A DNA stretch of 64,000 nucleotides from Aporrectodea caliginosa (lineage: Eukaryota > Annelida > Clitellata > Crassiclitellata > Lumbricidae): positions 124,001 through 188,000 of the forward strand of contig JACEVL010000971.1 in assembly GCA_020284085.1 (NCBI GenBank), written 5' to 3'. Position 1 is the first letter of the stretch, and every line of letters starts with the position of its first letter. The notes under the pieces were generated by a model. The model searched no databases. It was not told the DNA's origin and worked only from the letters and a program-made list of their open reading frames with translations. Positions 1-10,751 of this stretch are shown here, piece after piece. Made by a program: the position numbers and the translations under genes.

Positions 1-19
1 GCGACTGTGTTTATTTAGT

Positions 20-190
20 TGTAGAATGAAAGCTTTATAAAGGTGTCCAAATAACGTCCCACAATTTTTACAATGTTTATAGTTGGCTAGTTGCTGTTTA
101 ACGACACTGTGCCATAACGAAGATGATTAGCGTCGCCCACCTCCTTTTTTCAGACTTGGGACTGGCACTACCACATGTAGTAGTGGCATA
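20..190 (+). repeat. Dispersed TTTAACGACA-family copy
   Basis: The stretch reads TTTATAAAGGTGTCC, then GTTTAACGACACTGTG, then TTAGCGTCGCCC and CTTGGGACTGGCACTACC. The same ordered blocks recur across the window at 20,650, 49,636, 54,228 and elsewhere, which makes it one copy of an interspersed family I cannot name. No coding potential is visible. Confidence 0.7.
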
Positions 191-267
191 GCTAATTATG
201 TTTATATATGCATATATATATATACGCATTTAACCATGTTTATGTATAGGCCTATATTGTATTGTAT

Positions 268-350
268 TCAAACATTTATAAAGCGCCTCTCATATAGGTG
301 AACCATTCAGAGGTGCTCCCAGTGCGCAAGGCCACAAGAGAAGAAAAAGG
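268..350 (-). repeat. LINE/SINE 3' tail with TACAA microsatellite
   Basis: On the minus strand this reads GGGAGCACCTCTGA, then AGGCGCTTTATAAATGTTTG, then a short TACAA array. It is the recurrent 3' tail that ends the L2-like LINEs and SINE-A copies in this window. Confidence 0.6.
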
Positions 351-474
351 TTTTGAGAAAAGCAAAGGTGGAAGAGAGGTTACTAGCTAGAATTCGAGAG
401 CGAGTAGATGGAGACAGATATATTTAACAATGTTTATATATATATATATAAATGGTTCACCTATATGAGAGGCG
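284..474. repeat. 24-bp perfect inverted repeat
   Basis: Bases 284-307 and 451-474 are perfect reverse complements and enclose 143 bp. The arm contains the GCGCCTCT part of the LINE/SINE tail, so this may be two tails in opposite orientation, or a fold-back at the 5' junction of the retrotransposon that starts near 484. Confidence 0.8.
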
Positions 475-483
475 ATAAATAAC

Positions 484-1980
484 CAAAAAAAGAGGAAAGC
501 ACCGGGGGAAGACAACATCACAGCAGAAATGATCAGGGAAGGAGAGGAGTGCTCGGTGGAAATGATGCACACTCTGTGCAACAGGATATACCAAGGGAAG
601 AAATGCCCGGAGGACTGGGGAAAGGCGATCATAGTCCCCATACACAAGAAAAAGGACAAAACCATCTGCAGCAATTACAGAGGAATTAGCCTCCTGAGCG
701 TGCCTGGGAAGGTGTACACCAGAGTCCTGCAACAACGACTACGGAGGTATGTGGAGGAAATAGTGGGAGAGGAACAGGCGGGTTTCAGAAGAGGAAGGGG
801 AACGGTAGACCAAATATTCACAATCAGGCAACTAGCGGAGAAATACTATGAAAATAACAAGGTGATTTATAACAACTTTATAGACTTCAGACAGGCTTTT
901 GATAGCATCTGGCAGCGGGGGCTATGGAGAGTGATGAGGAATTATGGAATACCAGAGGAGCTAGTGGAACTACTAGAGGACCTATATAGCAAGACGGTAA
1001 GCGCAGTGAGAGTAGATGGAGAGCTAACGGAATGGTTTCGTGTGCATGTTGGAGTAAGACAAGGCTGCGGTCTATCCCCATACCTATTCAACCTGATATT
1101 GGAGGCAATGATGGACATAGCGCTGGCAGATACAGAAATAGGGGTGAGAATAAATGGAACAATAGTCAACAACCTAAGATTTGCAGACGACATAGATCTG
1201 ATGGCGGAAAGCGGAAGCCAACTGCAGGAACTAACGACCAGGGTACACGAAAGTAGCAAAAGATTCGGGCTTAAGATCAATGGAGAGAAGACCAAAACAA
1301 TGACAATTGGTAAGGAAAAAGAAAAGATAAACATCACCCTGGAAGGAGAGGAGCTGGAACAGGTAACGGAATTTGTGTACCTGGGGGGCGTAATTACGGA
1401 GGACGCAGAGTCGACAAGGGACATAAGGAAAAGAATTGGGCTGGCGTCAGCAATGTTTGGAAAGCTGAGGAAACTATGGAGATCAGGCAACATCTCAACA
1501 AGAACAAAACCAAACTATACGAAACACTGGTGATACCGGTCCTCACGTATGGAGCAGAGTCTTGGTGCATGAAAAAGGAGGACGAGAGAAGACTCCTGGT
1601 GGCGGAGATGGGATGGCTACGAGGACTACTGAATAGATCACGAAGAGAAAAGATACGGAATGAGGTGACACGAGAAGAACTGGGACAGAAGGAAACGATA
1701 GTGGAAAGAATAAAGAAACGAAGACTAACATGGTATGGACATGTGATCAAGATGGAGAACGGAAGAATGCCGGCAAAGGCGCTGCACGGAGAGGTGGAGG
1801 GAACAAGGAGCAGAGGACGTCAGAAGAAGAGATGGATAGATAACGTACTGGAGGACATAGAAGACAGAGGATGGGACTTAAGAAGGGCAATAGAACTCGC
1901 AAGAGACCGACCGAAATGGAGAAGTTTTGTTAGAGCCTCATCGTCAGCGAATACTTGACGGAGGAGAAAGAAAGAAAGAA
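484..1980 (+). mobile_element. 5'-truncated RTE-like non-LTR retrotransposon
   Basis: Only the reverse transcriptase domain and C-terminal region remain. No apurinic endonuclease domain is present, so the copy is 5' truncated, as is usual for target-primed insertions. It ends in a GAAA-rich stretch followed by an AT array at 1982-2027. The clade call (RTE or a close relative) rests on the RT motifs and the C-terminal basic block and is tentative. Confidence 0.75.
490..1958 (+). pseudogene. Reverse transcriptase, truncated and frameshifted
   Basis: The reverse transcriptase would copy the element's RNA into DNA at a nicked target site. Frame 1 runs from about 490 to 1533. Counting from the ATG at 529, it shows YRGISLL at residues 50-56, motif A (IDFRQAFD) at 118-125, motif B (RQGCGLSPYLFN) at 177-188 and the catalytic FADD at 218-221. 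Near position 1508 the homologous reading passes into the frame that ends at 1958, which fits one lost base. The second frame holds a Tyr/Trp-rich block (LTWYGHV) and a basic RGRQKKRW block seen in related elements. Upstream in-frame sequence (KAPGEDNI) shows the RT originally began further 5'. The catalytic residues are intact but the frameshift and missing endonuclease make it a dead copy. Confidence 0.85.

Positions 1981-1981
<1 letters not shown>

Positions 1982-2027
<46 letters not shown>
1982..2027. repeat. (AT)n microsatellite
   Basis: About 23 AT dinucleotides directly after the retrotransposon 3' end. Confidence 0.95.
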
Positions 2028-2028
<1 letters not shown>

Positions 2029-2050
2029 CAATGCTTATATATAGGCCTAT

Positions 2051-2335
2051 ATATTGTGGGGCGCGGTGGTGTAGGGGTATGTTCGGTGCCTTGCAGCCGG
2101 AGGGTTGCGGGTTCGAATCCACCTCAAGGGGTATGTTCGGTGCCTTGCAGCCGGAGGGTTGCGGGTTCGAATCCACCTCAAGCCGCCGCGTAGGGACCCT
2201 GGGCAAGTCCTTCACTCGCAATTGCTCATGCGCTTCGGCGTGAAACTCCGATTCAGTGTCCGCGCTGTAGTCGGGAGCGCCTCTGAGTAGAAATCTTGAA
2301 GGGGCGCTATATAAATATCTGAAATGAATGAATAT
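2051..2335 (+). mobile_element. tRNA-derived SINE-A, copy 1
   Basis: It starts with a tRNA-like head: GGTGTAGGGGTA resembles an A box and GGTTCGAATCC is a perfect B box, the internal RNA polymerase III promoter. A segment of about 53 bp containing the B box is duplicated in tandem. A central GGGCAAGTCCTTCACTCGCA block follows. The 3' part, GAGCGCCTCTGAGTAG to GGGGCGCTATATAAAT plus GAATGAAT, is the same tail as the L2-like LINEs here, which implies mobilisation by their machinery. The copy at 44,945-45,235 carries the same internal duplication. Confidence 0.85.
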
Positions 2336-2340
2336 ATAAA

Positions 2341-2484
2341 TTTATTGTGATGAATAGATTCTGGTGTTCAGCTATGCTTCATGACCTCAACAACCATTGA
2401 AGTGCCCCTCACTTTTCTATGCTTTGTACTGGCACTACCTCGCACTATCGGACTGCAATATATATTCGGAGTTAGTTAAATGCG
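2341..2484. other. No recognised feature
   Basis: Unique-looking AT-rich sequence. I see no gene or repeat here. Confidence 0.4.
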
Positions 2485-2965
2485 ATGTATGGATACAGAG
2501 TTTAACGACAGCTTATGGCAACAAAGGCCGCTGACGTCGAAAGAATTTATTTTGGCATATATGTTGTTGTTCATTCTTTAAAATTAATAGAAAACCTTAT
2601 TATTTATTATTCCAACGTTTAACGTCGTCTTGGCATCAAAGGCCGTTGACGACAATTATAAAGTGCATTCAATGCAATGAAGACGAGAAACCTACGGCAT
2701 CGATTGTGCCCACTACATAAATTAAACGCATGGATGGATCCAGAGTTTAACGGCAGCTTATGACAACATAGGCCGTTGCCGCCGACAAAGATTAGTTTTT
2801 GGCATATTACAGCTCTAAACGCAACAACACGCGACTATATGTGTATCTTGGAGTGGAAGCGTTTTAAGGGTGTCTAACTAAAGCGTCGTTATATATGTGT
2901 TTTGTAGTTTCAGGTGTCTAACGACATCATGTGACTTTTGGGACCATTGACGTCCAACTTCCCTT
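2485..2965 (+). repeat. TTTAACGACA-family cluster, four degenerate copies
   Basis: Units at about 2493, 2612, 2738 and 2910 each run from a TTTAACG(A/T)C block through AAAGGCCGTTGACG or a variant. The first and third units also share GAT..GGAT(A/C)CAGAGTTTAACG, which suggests a local duplication of about 245 bp. Confidence 0.65.
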
Positions 2966-3530
2966 GCCTTCGATAAGCGATTACAACAGAGGTTTATTTC
3001 TGTAGGGGTCAGTATTACCACATAGCCACCACTGACAAACGAGGGGTAGGGGGGATTTTGAAAACTTTCCCTTCCCTTAACGTTTCATTAACCCTTCTGA
3101 ATGCAACGGGGGAGGGGTACGAAGGAAACATTGAAGGGTACGGGTGAAAGAATACAACGCTCTGTTGTTGGTCTTTGGGCTCCAAGCGCGAGTAGTATAG
3201 GGCTGGGGTTAACACTCCGACGTCATTAGACGAAGCCAGAGCCCTTTCCCTCGCCCTACGGGGTGGACAACATGTCCCTTGGGGTGACATTAGAGTCAGA
3301 GGGTGCGGTCAGAAGAATTACGATGGTCACCTGTAGTTCTGGTAAGTGTAGGCGGCCGGACAACTGACTGACCATTAGTCGAGAGGAAAGACGGAGAGAT
3401 AGGGTGAGATTGCCTGTAGCTGGACACGGCTGACCGGACCAGTTTGAAAGGGGACTTCCAACAGGTGGTTGTTGGTTGGTCGTTGGAATTCCTTGACAGC
3501 TCCAGTAAGTCCAATGCAGGGTCATCTGCG
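2966..3530. other. No recognised feature
   Basis: Open frames here are short and show no family resemblance. I see no convincing gene, repeat or RNA. Confidence 0.4.
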
Positions 3531-3536
3531 ACGACA

Positions 3537-3800
3537 TTATGATGATGATGATGATGTTGATGATGAAAATGATCATCATTATCATCATCTACAACAACAG
3601 CAACAACATCATCATCATAATCATCATCACAGAATAAATCACCATCATCAACGTAATCATTATAATCATCTCCATCAACTTCATGATCATTGTCACCAGC
3701 AATTTCATCATTATCATCAACTAAATCATCAGCTTCATCATCATCATTAATCATCATCAAGAACTTCATCATCGTTATCATCATTATCAGTTTCTGCATA
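3537..3800. repeat. Imperfect GAT/ATC trinucleotide tract
   Basis: GAT repeats on the left switch to ATC repeats on the right, so the tract can fold back on itself. It is heavily interrupted, a sign of age. Long low-complexity open frames (His- or Asp-rich) are by-products. Confidence 0.9.
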
Positions 3801-3911
3801 AACGTCGTCGTCAGTGTATAGTCTCCGTCACTGCTGTTACAGTGATGATGAGGAACAGTGAGAGTCATATCATCATGATTTTATGCTCTGGACTCATCAT
3901 CTTCGATGTTG

Positions 3912-4018
3912 CATTCATTCATTCATTCGTTCGTTCGTTCGTTCGTTCGTTCGTTCGTTCATTCATTCATTCATTCAATCAATCAATCATGCATTCATGC
4001 ATTCATTCATTCTTGGTT
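3912..4018. repeat. (ATTC)n/(GTTC)n tetranucleotide tract
   Basis: ATTC units, then a block of GTTC, then ATTC again with ATCA and ATGC variants: a tetranucleotide array that has mutated in blocks. Confidence 0.9.
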
Positions 4019-4096
4019 ATCAGCGACGTAATTCGATACTGACAGGCGGCAAAGTTTGTAATTCTTTGCGCACCTTGCTTACGTGTTGCTCCTTTT

Positions 4097-4758
4097 CAAT
4101 CCTTCCTTCCTTCCTTCCTTCCTTCTTTTCTTCCTTCCTTCCTTCCTTCCTTCCTTCTTTTCTTTCCTTCCTTCCTTCCTTCCTTCCTTCCTTCCTTCTT
4201 TTCTTCCTTCCTTCCTTCCTTCCTTCCTTCCTTCTTTCTTCTTTCCTTCCTTCCTTCCTTCTTTCTTTCCTTCCTTCCCTTCCTTCCTTCCTTCTTTTCT
4301 TCTTTCCTTCCTTCCTTCCTTCCTTCCTTCCTTCTTTCTTCCTTCTTTTCTTATTTCCTTCCTTCCTTCCTTCCTTCCTTCTTTTCTTATTTCCTTCATT
4401 CCTTCCTTTCTTCCTTCCTTCCTTCCTTCCTTCCTTCTTTTCTTATTTCCTTCCTTCCTTTCTTCCTTCCTTCCTTCCTTCCTTCCTTTCTTCCTTCCTT
4501 CCTTTCTTCCTTCCTTTCTTCCTTCCTTCCTATATTCCTTCCTTCCTTCCTATATTCCTTCCTTCCTCCCTATCTTTCTTCCTTCCTTCGTTCCTTCCTT
4601 CGTTCCTTCCTATATTCCTTCCTTCCTTCCTCCCTATCTTCCTTCCTTCCTTCCTTCCTTCCTTCCTTCCTTCCTTCCTTCCTTCCTTCCTTCCTTCCTT
4701 CCTTCCTTCCTCCTATCTTTCTTCCTTCCTTCCTTCCTTCCTTCCTTCCTTCCTTCCG
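4097..4758. repeat. (CCTT)n microsatellite, 660 bp
   Basis: CCTT repeats with scattered CTTT, CCTA and CCTC interruptions. One strand is pure pyrimidine over long runs, so H-DNA is possible. The Phe/Leu/Pro/Ser open frames here are artefacts of the repeat. Confidence 0.95.
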
Positions 4759-4759
4759 C

Positions 4760-5215
4760 TTGGGCAATTAGCGTCTTAGCCCTAAACGACAGGGTGTATG
4801 ATGAGTCAATCTAGGGAGCTTTGGGGTAATAATGCTCATGGGAGTTCATCTTCTTGGGGGTGTTTGTCTTGTAGCTTGGGGCTTAGGGGAAGGTGTCAGA
4901 GGAGGGGATATACAAGCTCTGCCCCTGCCCTCTAATTAGTAACAGGCCGGGTCTTTGTAAATGGGTCAAGCCGATCAGCTGGGAACAGGCGACCTAATTA
5001 GGTCAGTTCAGGGAGAGGTAAACATGTCAGCCCTCTAACGACTGTGCCTCGTAATTACAACCATTCTGACGTTTAATCCAATAGGTTAGTATGGTTATAA
5101 ATGAATATGATACTGACAAACCTGCTAATTTATTGTGCGCCACAGATTCCTATGAGAAGTTGCTTGCTAAGAATATCTGTTTGCTCATCCTCCTATCTCG
5201 CCTCTTACTTAATTT
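4760..5215. other. No recognised feature
   Basis: Mixed unique-looking sequence without a convincing frame or repeat. Confidence 0.4.
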
Positions 5216-5264
5216 AACCTCTCCTCCGCTTGCACTCTCCTCTGCTACTTTCCGTAACGACTGA

Positions 5265-5515
5265 AAACCGAATTCTTCAAGCCATCCTATCCTGATTCTC
5301 CTCTAACGCCACCACACGACCACCATCATCACCGATTACCACCGTAGCACCATGCTGGCTCCTCGGCTTGACCTCCCCGGATTCTGCCCTGGCACCAGAA
5401 CGGACAAAGCAGCCTGGTTATTGCAGACTTGATTTGAGATAGCGCCGGTGAATTAGCTGGTCTCCCTGATGCGGCTTTTGTGGGCGCTGAGAAATTTTCG
5501 AAGATTTACATTGGG
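5265..5515 (+). repeat. TTACATT-tailed dispersed repeat, copy 1
   Basis: Shares ordered blocks with 60,235-60,480 and 20,465-20,640: GACTGAAAA, ATCCTAATTCT-like, CCACCATCATCACC, GATTCTG..CTGGCACC, GGACAAA.CA.CCTG, ACTTGA, then GAAGATTTACATT at the 3' end. It is an interspersed element I cannot name, perhaps a SINE or LINE 3' end. Confidence 0.65.
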
Positions 5516-5599
5516 CGTACATTACATTGGATATCGCGCAATATTTTAATTCTCGCGGTCACGAAACTATCACGTGATCAGTCACGTGACTGTTTTCCA

Positions 5600-5735
5600 T
5601 CTTCTTTTCCTTTCTTCTTTCAGTCTCAATCCTTTTCTTTTCTGCATTTCTCCTTCCTTCTCGGCTTCTATTCTTTCTTCCCTGCTTTCCTTCTTCCATC
5701 CTTAATTTTCCTCCTGTTTTCCTGTGAATTTCCCT
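5600..5735. repeat. Pyrimidine-rich tract
   Basis: TTCTTTCC-rich and degenerate. No coding support. Confidence 0.6.
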
Positions 5736-5843
5736 AACAGGATCTCTTCACAGCAGCCTGCCCAGTCACTCAAACTCCACTGTACACCCACGCAAATAGA
5801 AATATACACGCACGCACACCTACACACCTCTGCACACCTACAT

Positions 5844-5847
5844 GCAC

Positions 5848-5921
<74 letters not shown>

Positions 5922-5933
5922 ACACACACACAC
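5844..5933. repeat. (CA)n microsatellite
   Basis: A long CA array with two CG interruptions near its right end. Confidence 0.95.
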
Positions 5934-6372
5934 ATTGAACATATATGCACGCATATTAGTAAATGCACACACACATACACAGGACACGCACGCATCAATA
6001 CACACATGTACATACACAAGGCCGCACATACGGTCAGGCTGAGGCTCCTGGGTTTGCCTCTCCCAACTGACCCCTGGGCAGCGGAGAAATTAAGCCTTTC
6101 CCCCGTTGGTCATTAGTCTCTCCAGGCTGTCCTTGGTCATTTAAATCGGGGAAGCGGGGGGCAGTGAGAACCATTAACAAAATGATCCCAAATCTGATAG
6201 AGTTAGTTATCTCAGTGAACATTCGGACATCGGTCCATGGCTTTCCCAAAAAGACAGCGGGAACCTATTACCAGCTCTAGAATTGTTGCCGATGAATCAT
6301 TTGCTGTCTAAAATTCAAGAGCAATATCAGTTTCAACTGCAATTTAGTAATAGTTGCTGCTCTTCTTATTGT

Positions 6373-6373
<1 letters not shown>

Positions 6374-6443
<70 letters not shown>
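6374..6443. repeat. (TAA)n microsatellite
   Basis: About 23 AAT/TAA trinucleotides, followed by GACGATTTGTATAGCGCCG, which resembles a LINE/SINE tail on the minus strand. Confidence 0.95.
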
Positions 6444-6544
6444 GACGATTTGTATAGCGCCGTAGTTCAGCACACTCCTCTGCCGAAGGAAAGGGCGCTG
6501 TACATGAGTTCAAAGTTAATGGCAGTCATGTGATTGTTTGTTGC

Positions 6545-6590
6545 AATAATACAATACAATACAATACAATACGATACAATACAACTGCAT
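6545..6590. repeat. (ATACA)n pentanucleotide
   Basis: About eight ATACA units with one ATACG variant. Confidence 0.9.
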
Positions 6591-6711
6591 TTTGATATCG
6601 CACTTCTTCCAATGTTGGCCCAAAGCTCAGAAGTGCACACGCCTCGGAAGCGCAGATGCAATATTAATTATTAATATCTAATATTTTCTAGATACTTTAT
6701 TGGAGACACGG

Positions 6712-6910
6712 TGTCCGCTTGGTTAGAGCGCTCGGCCTGTAACGCGGCAAGTAGGGTTCGAGCCTCCAATGAAGTAGTTATCAGAGATCCGGAGCAAGTT
6801 CCTCACTCACAGTTGCTCAGCGCCATCGATGTTCTGTCGTATGGTCGTGTGTGTACTTCTGAAATTTGAGAGGAAGGCAATATCAGCCGCAGTTGTATTG
6901 CATCACTGTA
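6712..6910 (+). mobile_element. tRNA-headed SINE-A-like relic
   Basis: GCTTGGTTAGAGCGCTCGG resembles an A box region and GGGTTCGAGCCTCC a B box. GAGCAAGTTCCTCACTCACA downstream is the diverged SINE-A central block. The body has decayed. Confidence 0.6.
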
Positions 6911-7354
6911 ATGTACTAGACTATTATTACACCTCTACTACCTTAAAAACCTCTGCAGTGTTGAGGTAACTCAAATTCTTAGGGTCATTATCATTGTACA
7001 TTATAACAGTTGTAAAACAACTACTAGCAGAAGTTTAACCCCTATGTGTATAAGATTATGTCACTGGACACTGGGTATATAGCTCAGTTCGCGAGGTTGC
7101 TACACTTTAAGCCCATTGTTTACTCTCACGGCTAGCTCAAATGACTGCTCTTCGCCTCTCTATTTTTATCTTGAGATTCTCATTTTTATTTTCCTTTTCA
7201 ATTTACTTTCTCATTTTCATTTTCAGTTTCTCATTTTCAGTTACACAATGCTGTAGCCCGTACCTATTAGTCGGAGTTCCAACTTCATCCCTTCGTTGCT
7301 TGAAGACTTTCTTATTTCCTCGGGCTGTCACGCTGAATATATAGCTAGTACTGT

Positions 7355-7400
7355 AAGATGCGCTTTATAAATTCTCAGATACGATACGATACGATATATG
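7355..7400 (+). repeat. LINE/SINE tail with ACGAT microsatellite
   Basis: GCGCTTTATAAATTCTCAG is followed by a short ACGAT array: the common tail with a different simple-repeat end. Confidence 0.6.
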
Positions 7401-7915
7401 ACACTCTTACAGGTCTAAGCAGGTAGGTGTTAAGATTGATGCCAAATGTATGCTCATCATTATAATCATCACAACCTTCTTCACTTTCATCATCATCATC
7501 ATCTTCTTCTGTGACATAATAGTTCTTGTTTTATTATTATTTTGTAGTTAAGTAGGCTTAAATGTGGGCGTTTCAATCGCGCTAATAACGTCGCCAATCG
7601 GTTAACTATAGTTCCAGCGTAAAAAACTGGGAAGTAATCGAGATGTCATGCCATTCACTGGTTCGGAGTCCGGTGTCCACGATCCTGGCATTCATCCATT
7701 TCCGACTCAAGAGAGGACCTTGGAAGAGGAAATCAGCGTCCCGAACTCCGCCCCTCTGTCAATGCCAGTATACTAAGCCTAGATATTAAACCATCCAACG
7801 ATCCATTATGTGATGTGGGAGACTCCTACTTTTTCCTTATAGTTGCTCAATCTTGGAGATGCGTCGATCATGACTATACAGTTTTCGGAGTCCCGCTGTA
7901 ATTGAGAAAGTACCC
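7401..7915. other. No gene; short ATC tract
   Basis: A small ATC tract lies near 7487-7504. The rest shows nothing I recognise. Confidence 0.4.
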
Positions 7916-7919
7916 TACC

Positions 7920-8190
7920 TTGAATTCGTGCGACACGTATACGGTCTAAGCGGTAGCAACCTTGGTCTGTAACCTAACGGCTGCTGGTTGAGTCTGCTAA
8001 GAACCACCTTGGGCAAGTTGTCCCCCCCCCACACACACACACACTCCTCTGTCACCATACAGTACAATTCAGAACCAACGTAAACTGGACCTCGGGATTC
8101 GTCCATTGCCGGGTCAGGGATCTACGAAAGTGAAATGAACGCCTTTCCCATGTTCCCCTTGGCGACTTGCAAGTCGCATTACTTTTACTT
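7920..8190 (+). mobile_element. SINE-A-like relic
   Basis: A degraded tRNA-like start (GGTCTAAGCGGTAGC, then GCTGGTTGAGTC) is followed by CCTTGGGCAAGTTGT, the SINE-A central block. A short C-run and CA array interrupt it. Confidence 0.45.
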
Positions 8191-8615
8191 TAATAGAGAC
8201 TACACGTAATTACTTATTCGATTATGTAAGATCACAATCAACGAGGCAGTCTCTCTCGGATGACTTGAAATTAGGTAGAGGCCATTAGTGAGGGTCGGAG
8301 ATTCTGCCCGAGGGCTGATTTACAGCCCAGAAAACTGCAGGTGGCAAGAGCCGAAGGGTGATGGCAATACATGGAGATACGAGGAAATTAGCCCATAGAG
8401 TAGAGCAAGGCACACAGAAAGGCAGGCAGACAACCTAGCTTGTCTGTCAGGTAATAAGATAATGACATTCGCCTAATAAGCAGACTACATGAACCTAGAG
8501 GGTTTTCTAGAGTCTGTCTATCTCGTATTAAGATAGATGTAGGCCTATACGGACGGAGAGACAAGCAGACGGATGAGAATGATTCCTGTAGACATTTGGT
8601 CATTCAGATTAATGC

Positions 8616-8616
8616 C

Positions 8617-8668
<52 letters not shown>
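8616..8668. repeat. (GACA)n microsatellite
   Basis: About 13 perfect tetranucleotide units. Confidence 0.95.
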
Positions 8669-9097
8669 TAGTTGCTATGTGGCGTTCTGTGCACGATAAA
8701 TTGCACATTCGAAGACATATTGCGCTTCATCGAAAGTTCAACAGTTAAGATTCTAATCGTTTATTATAAAAACTCTTGTATGTACATTTAAATTAACAAC
8801 GAAACAATCATCAGGCGTAACAATACAATAACTAATCATAGCAATAATAACGGCAAAACATTTGTAATAGCGACTTCATTAGAGTTTAGAAATCAAGATA
8901 AATCTTAACGAGATGTCAGCTCTTTCATTTTCGGTTCAACAGCTTAATGATATGCATGATCGGAAATTAACTCGATTACTACGAGGCAGTGATGTGCAAC
9001 AAAACCTACTTTGACAGGTATACTTAAACAACGATATGATAAATTTATCTGAATCAAGTACACTTTCTGACATCTAATATACCTTTCAATCAATTAT
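8669..9097. other. No recognised feature
   Basis: AT-rich, without a coding frame or a recognised repeat. Confidence 0.4.
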
Positions 9098-9105
9098 TCC
9101 CAGAT

Positions 9106-9263
9106 CAGGGGCGCAACCACGGTCCAGAAGTTGGGGGGACCTACTACATTTTGAGCTCTTGTTTACCAACACAATTTTTAAAAGTTGAGGGGGACCGTCT
9201 CAACGTGTTCGAAAGTTGGGGGGGGACGCGTCCCACGGGTCCCATAGGGTGGTTGCGCCTATG
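9106..9263. mobile_element. hAT-type MITE, 158 bp
   Basis: The left end CAGGGGCGCAACCAC and the right end GTGGTTGCGCCTATG are inverted repeats matching at 13 of 15 positions. The element is flanked by a perfect 8-bp duplication, TCCCAGAT, at 9098-9105 and 9264-9271. CAG..CTG-like termini with an 8-bp target duplication are the hallmark of the hAT superfamily. It is too short to encode a transposase. Confidence 0.85.
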
Positions 9264-9777
9264 TCCCAGATATAACTTTGCATTAATAATTAATTAAACC
9301 AGGTATGGAGAACACTGGCGGTCGGTACACCTGAGTGTTGCCATCTAGATAACTTTTTTTACCAGAGTCATTTCAACAATGCACAGTTAATCAAGTCGCA
9401 GGTGTGAATCCGTATAAGTTAGAAATACATTTAACCTATTTAGCTAGAATTACAGTGTACAGGAGGTAAGAATTACCCATTCCTTTCTAAATTAGGTTCT
9501 TCGCTGATCAATAAAGTTAGGTAATAAGTTAGGTAGCCTTGGCTAAGCGTCAGGAGGTAGTTTCCGTTTGTGGGCGCTGAAATTTAGTTTTGCAAGGGGG
9601 TGATTCCGCTAAAACTGTTCGTAAAAACGCGTACACAAGTCAAGTGTTTCGAAATACTAATCAGTTCTCTGAGCAGGGCGCAATCTCGATGGCTTCGTCT
9701 TTGACAGTGGGGGGACAGTATCTGTCGCCAACAATTCGGGGTAAGATCAACTCAGGCGTTCGATTTATCCAAGTCAA

Positions 9778-9870
9778 GTAATCGTAGATGTAAACTTTGA
9801 GATTTCTACAGCAAGGCTAAGTTGCGTCGGTGACTTTATTCACAGGCGCTCAGTCAAAACAAAATCGGAA
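9778..9870 (-). repeat. LINE/SINE tail relic (GATTAC type)
   Basis: On the minus strand it reads TTTTGACTGAGCGCCTGTGAATAA to a degraded GCTGTAGAAATCTC and TACGATTAC. Related pieces lie at 27,045, 27,185 and 47,178. Confidence 0.5.
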
Positions 9871-10204
9871 GACAGCTGAGGTCAGGCTCCAAGTCGATGG
9901 GCAAGGGTTAGGCCATTGGGGATGGGGTTTAGAATTTGAGAGGCGATAGAGGCAAGGGGATGGGAAGGCGATGTTCAAGGGGTTCGGGAAGTGTAATAGT
10001 TTCATGGTAAGGTGATCTCAGATGTGGGAGCTTACGTTGAGGTGTTTTTTTCTGAGCGACTTAACACGATGAGCTTGAAAGTCTACGGTCAATGCGAGAG
10101 TTCAAGGTTCAAAGTCACTACGAAATCTATCTAGCTGAGCCACGCGGGCGGAAATAGACTTCAGGGTTTCCAAGTCAATACCCGTTGGTAGGCCTGATCG
10201 CTGA
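9871..10204. other. No recognised feature
   Basis: Unique-looking sequence downstream of the cyclin D stop codon on the minus strand. It may be 3' UTR or intergenic. Confidence 0.4.
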
Positions 10205-10440
10205 AGGGAGATATCCCCTCGAGGACCGTTTCGCAAGTGGGAGTTCACATCTGCGTGTTTCCCCCAAGTAGGGTTTACCCCAGTTGGGGTTTTCTCAGAA
10301 GGAGGTTCCTCACAGCTGATTTTCTCCAGTTGGGATTTTCCAGTTTGATTGGGGATATCTCCCGTTGGACGTTTTCCAGTTGGAAGTTTTTCCACCAGGG
10401 TGGGTTTCTCCCAGTGGGGTTTTCGACTCCGAGACAGTTT
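10205..10440 (-). repeat. Degenerate minisatellite in the cyclin D 3' region
   Basis: Repeats of a unit near TTTTCTCCAGTTGGG on the plus strand, heavily diverged. It lies 120-360 bp past the cyclin D stop codon, so it may be transcribed as 3' UTR. It stays open in several frames only because it is repetitive. Confidence 0.6.
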
Positions 10441-10562
10441 AACAGTATCACAGGCAGGCATTCAATCACGTGTCCTTATAGCCACTTCCGGTGAGCCAGC
10501 GGAAGTGAGAGAGGCACGGATCGTGGACTTCCGGTTGTTTGGGACATCCCACCGGAAGTGCG

Positions 10563-10751
10563 TCACTGGCAGAGGTGGATGTCCCGGATGTCGGTTGGCG
10601 TGGAGGAGAGTGAGGAGTCGCACGGCTTCATGTTCTGTGTCGTCGGCGTTGATGATGGAGAGGAGGAGGCAGTCGATAGTTGGTGGTTCTCTTTGGCGAT
10701 GTTCTGCGCCAGTGCCTGCTCGATCTGTTCCTGACACGCTTCGATGCACTC
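10563..10751 (-). CDS. CCND: CCND exon 5 and stop
   Basis: Encodes [14 protein letters not shown], the conserved last helix, a Ser/Thr/Pro-rich linker, and the C-terminal TPTDIRDI degron. The acceptor has a strong polypyrimidine tract (TTTTCTTTCTTCCAG). The TGA stop is at 10,563-10,565. Confidence 0.97.
   Translation of the reverse strand, partial: ECIEACQEQIEQALAQNIAKENHQLSTASSSPSSTPTTQNMKPCDSSLSSTPTDIRDIHLCQ

Noticed and set aside
3537..3868. His-rich metal-binding protein
   Set aside because: The His codons come from an imperfect ATC tract.
4083..4814. Long Phe/Leu/Pro/Ser-rich open frames
   Set aside because: They are translations of the CCTT array; complementary frames are equally open.
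9590..9781. 63-codon plus-strand frame downstream of cyclin D
   Set aside because: No homology recognised, no promoter or splice evidence, too short to support.
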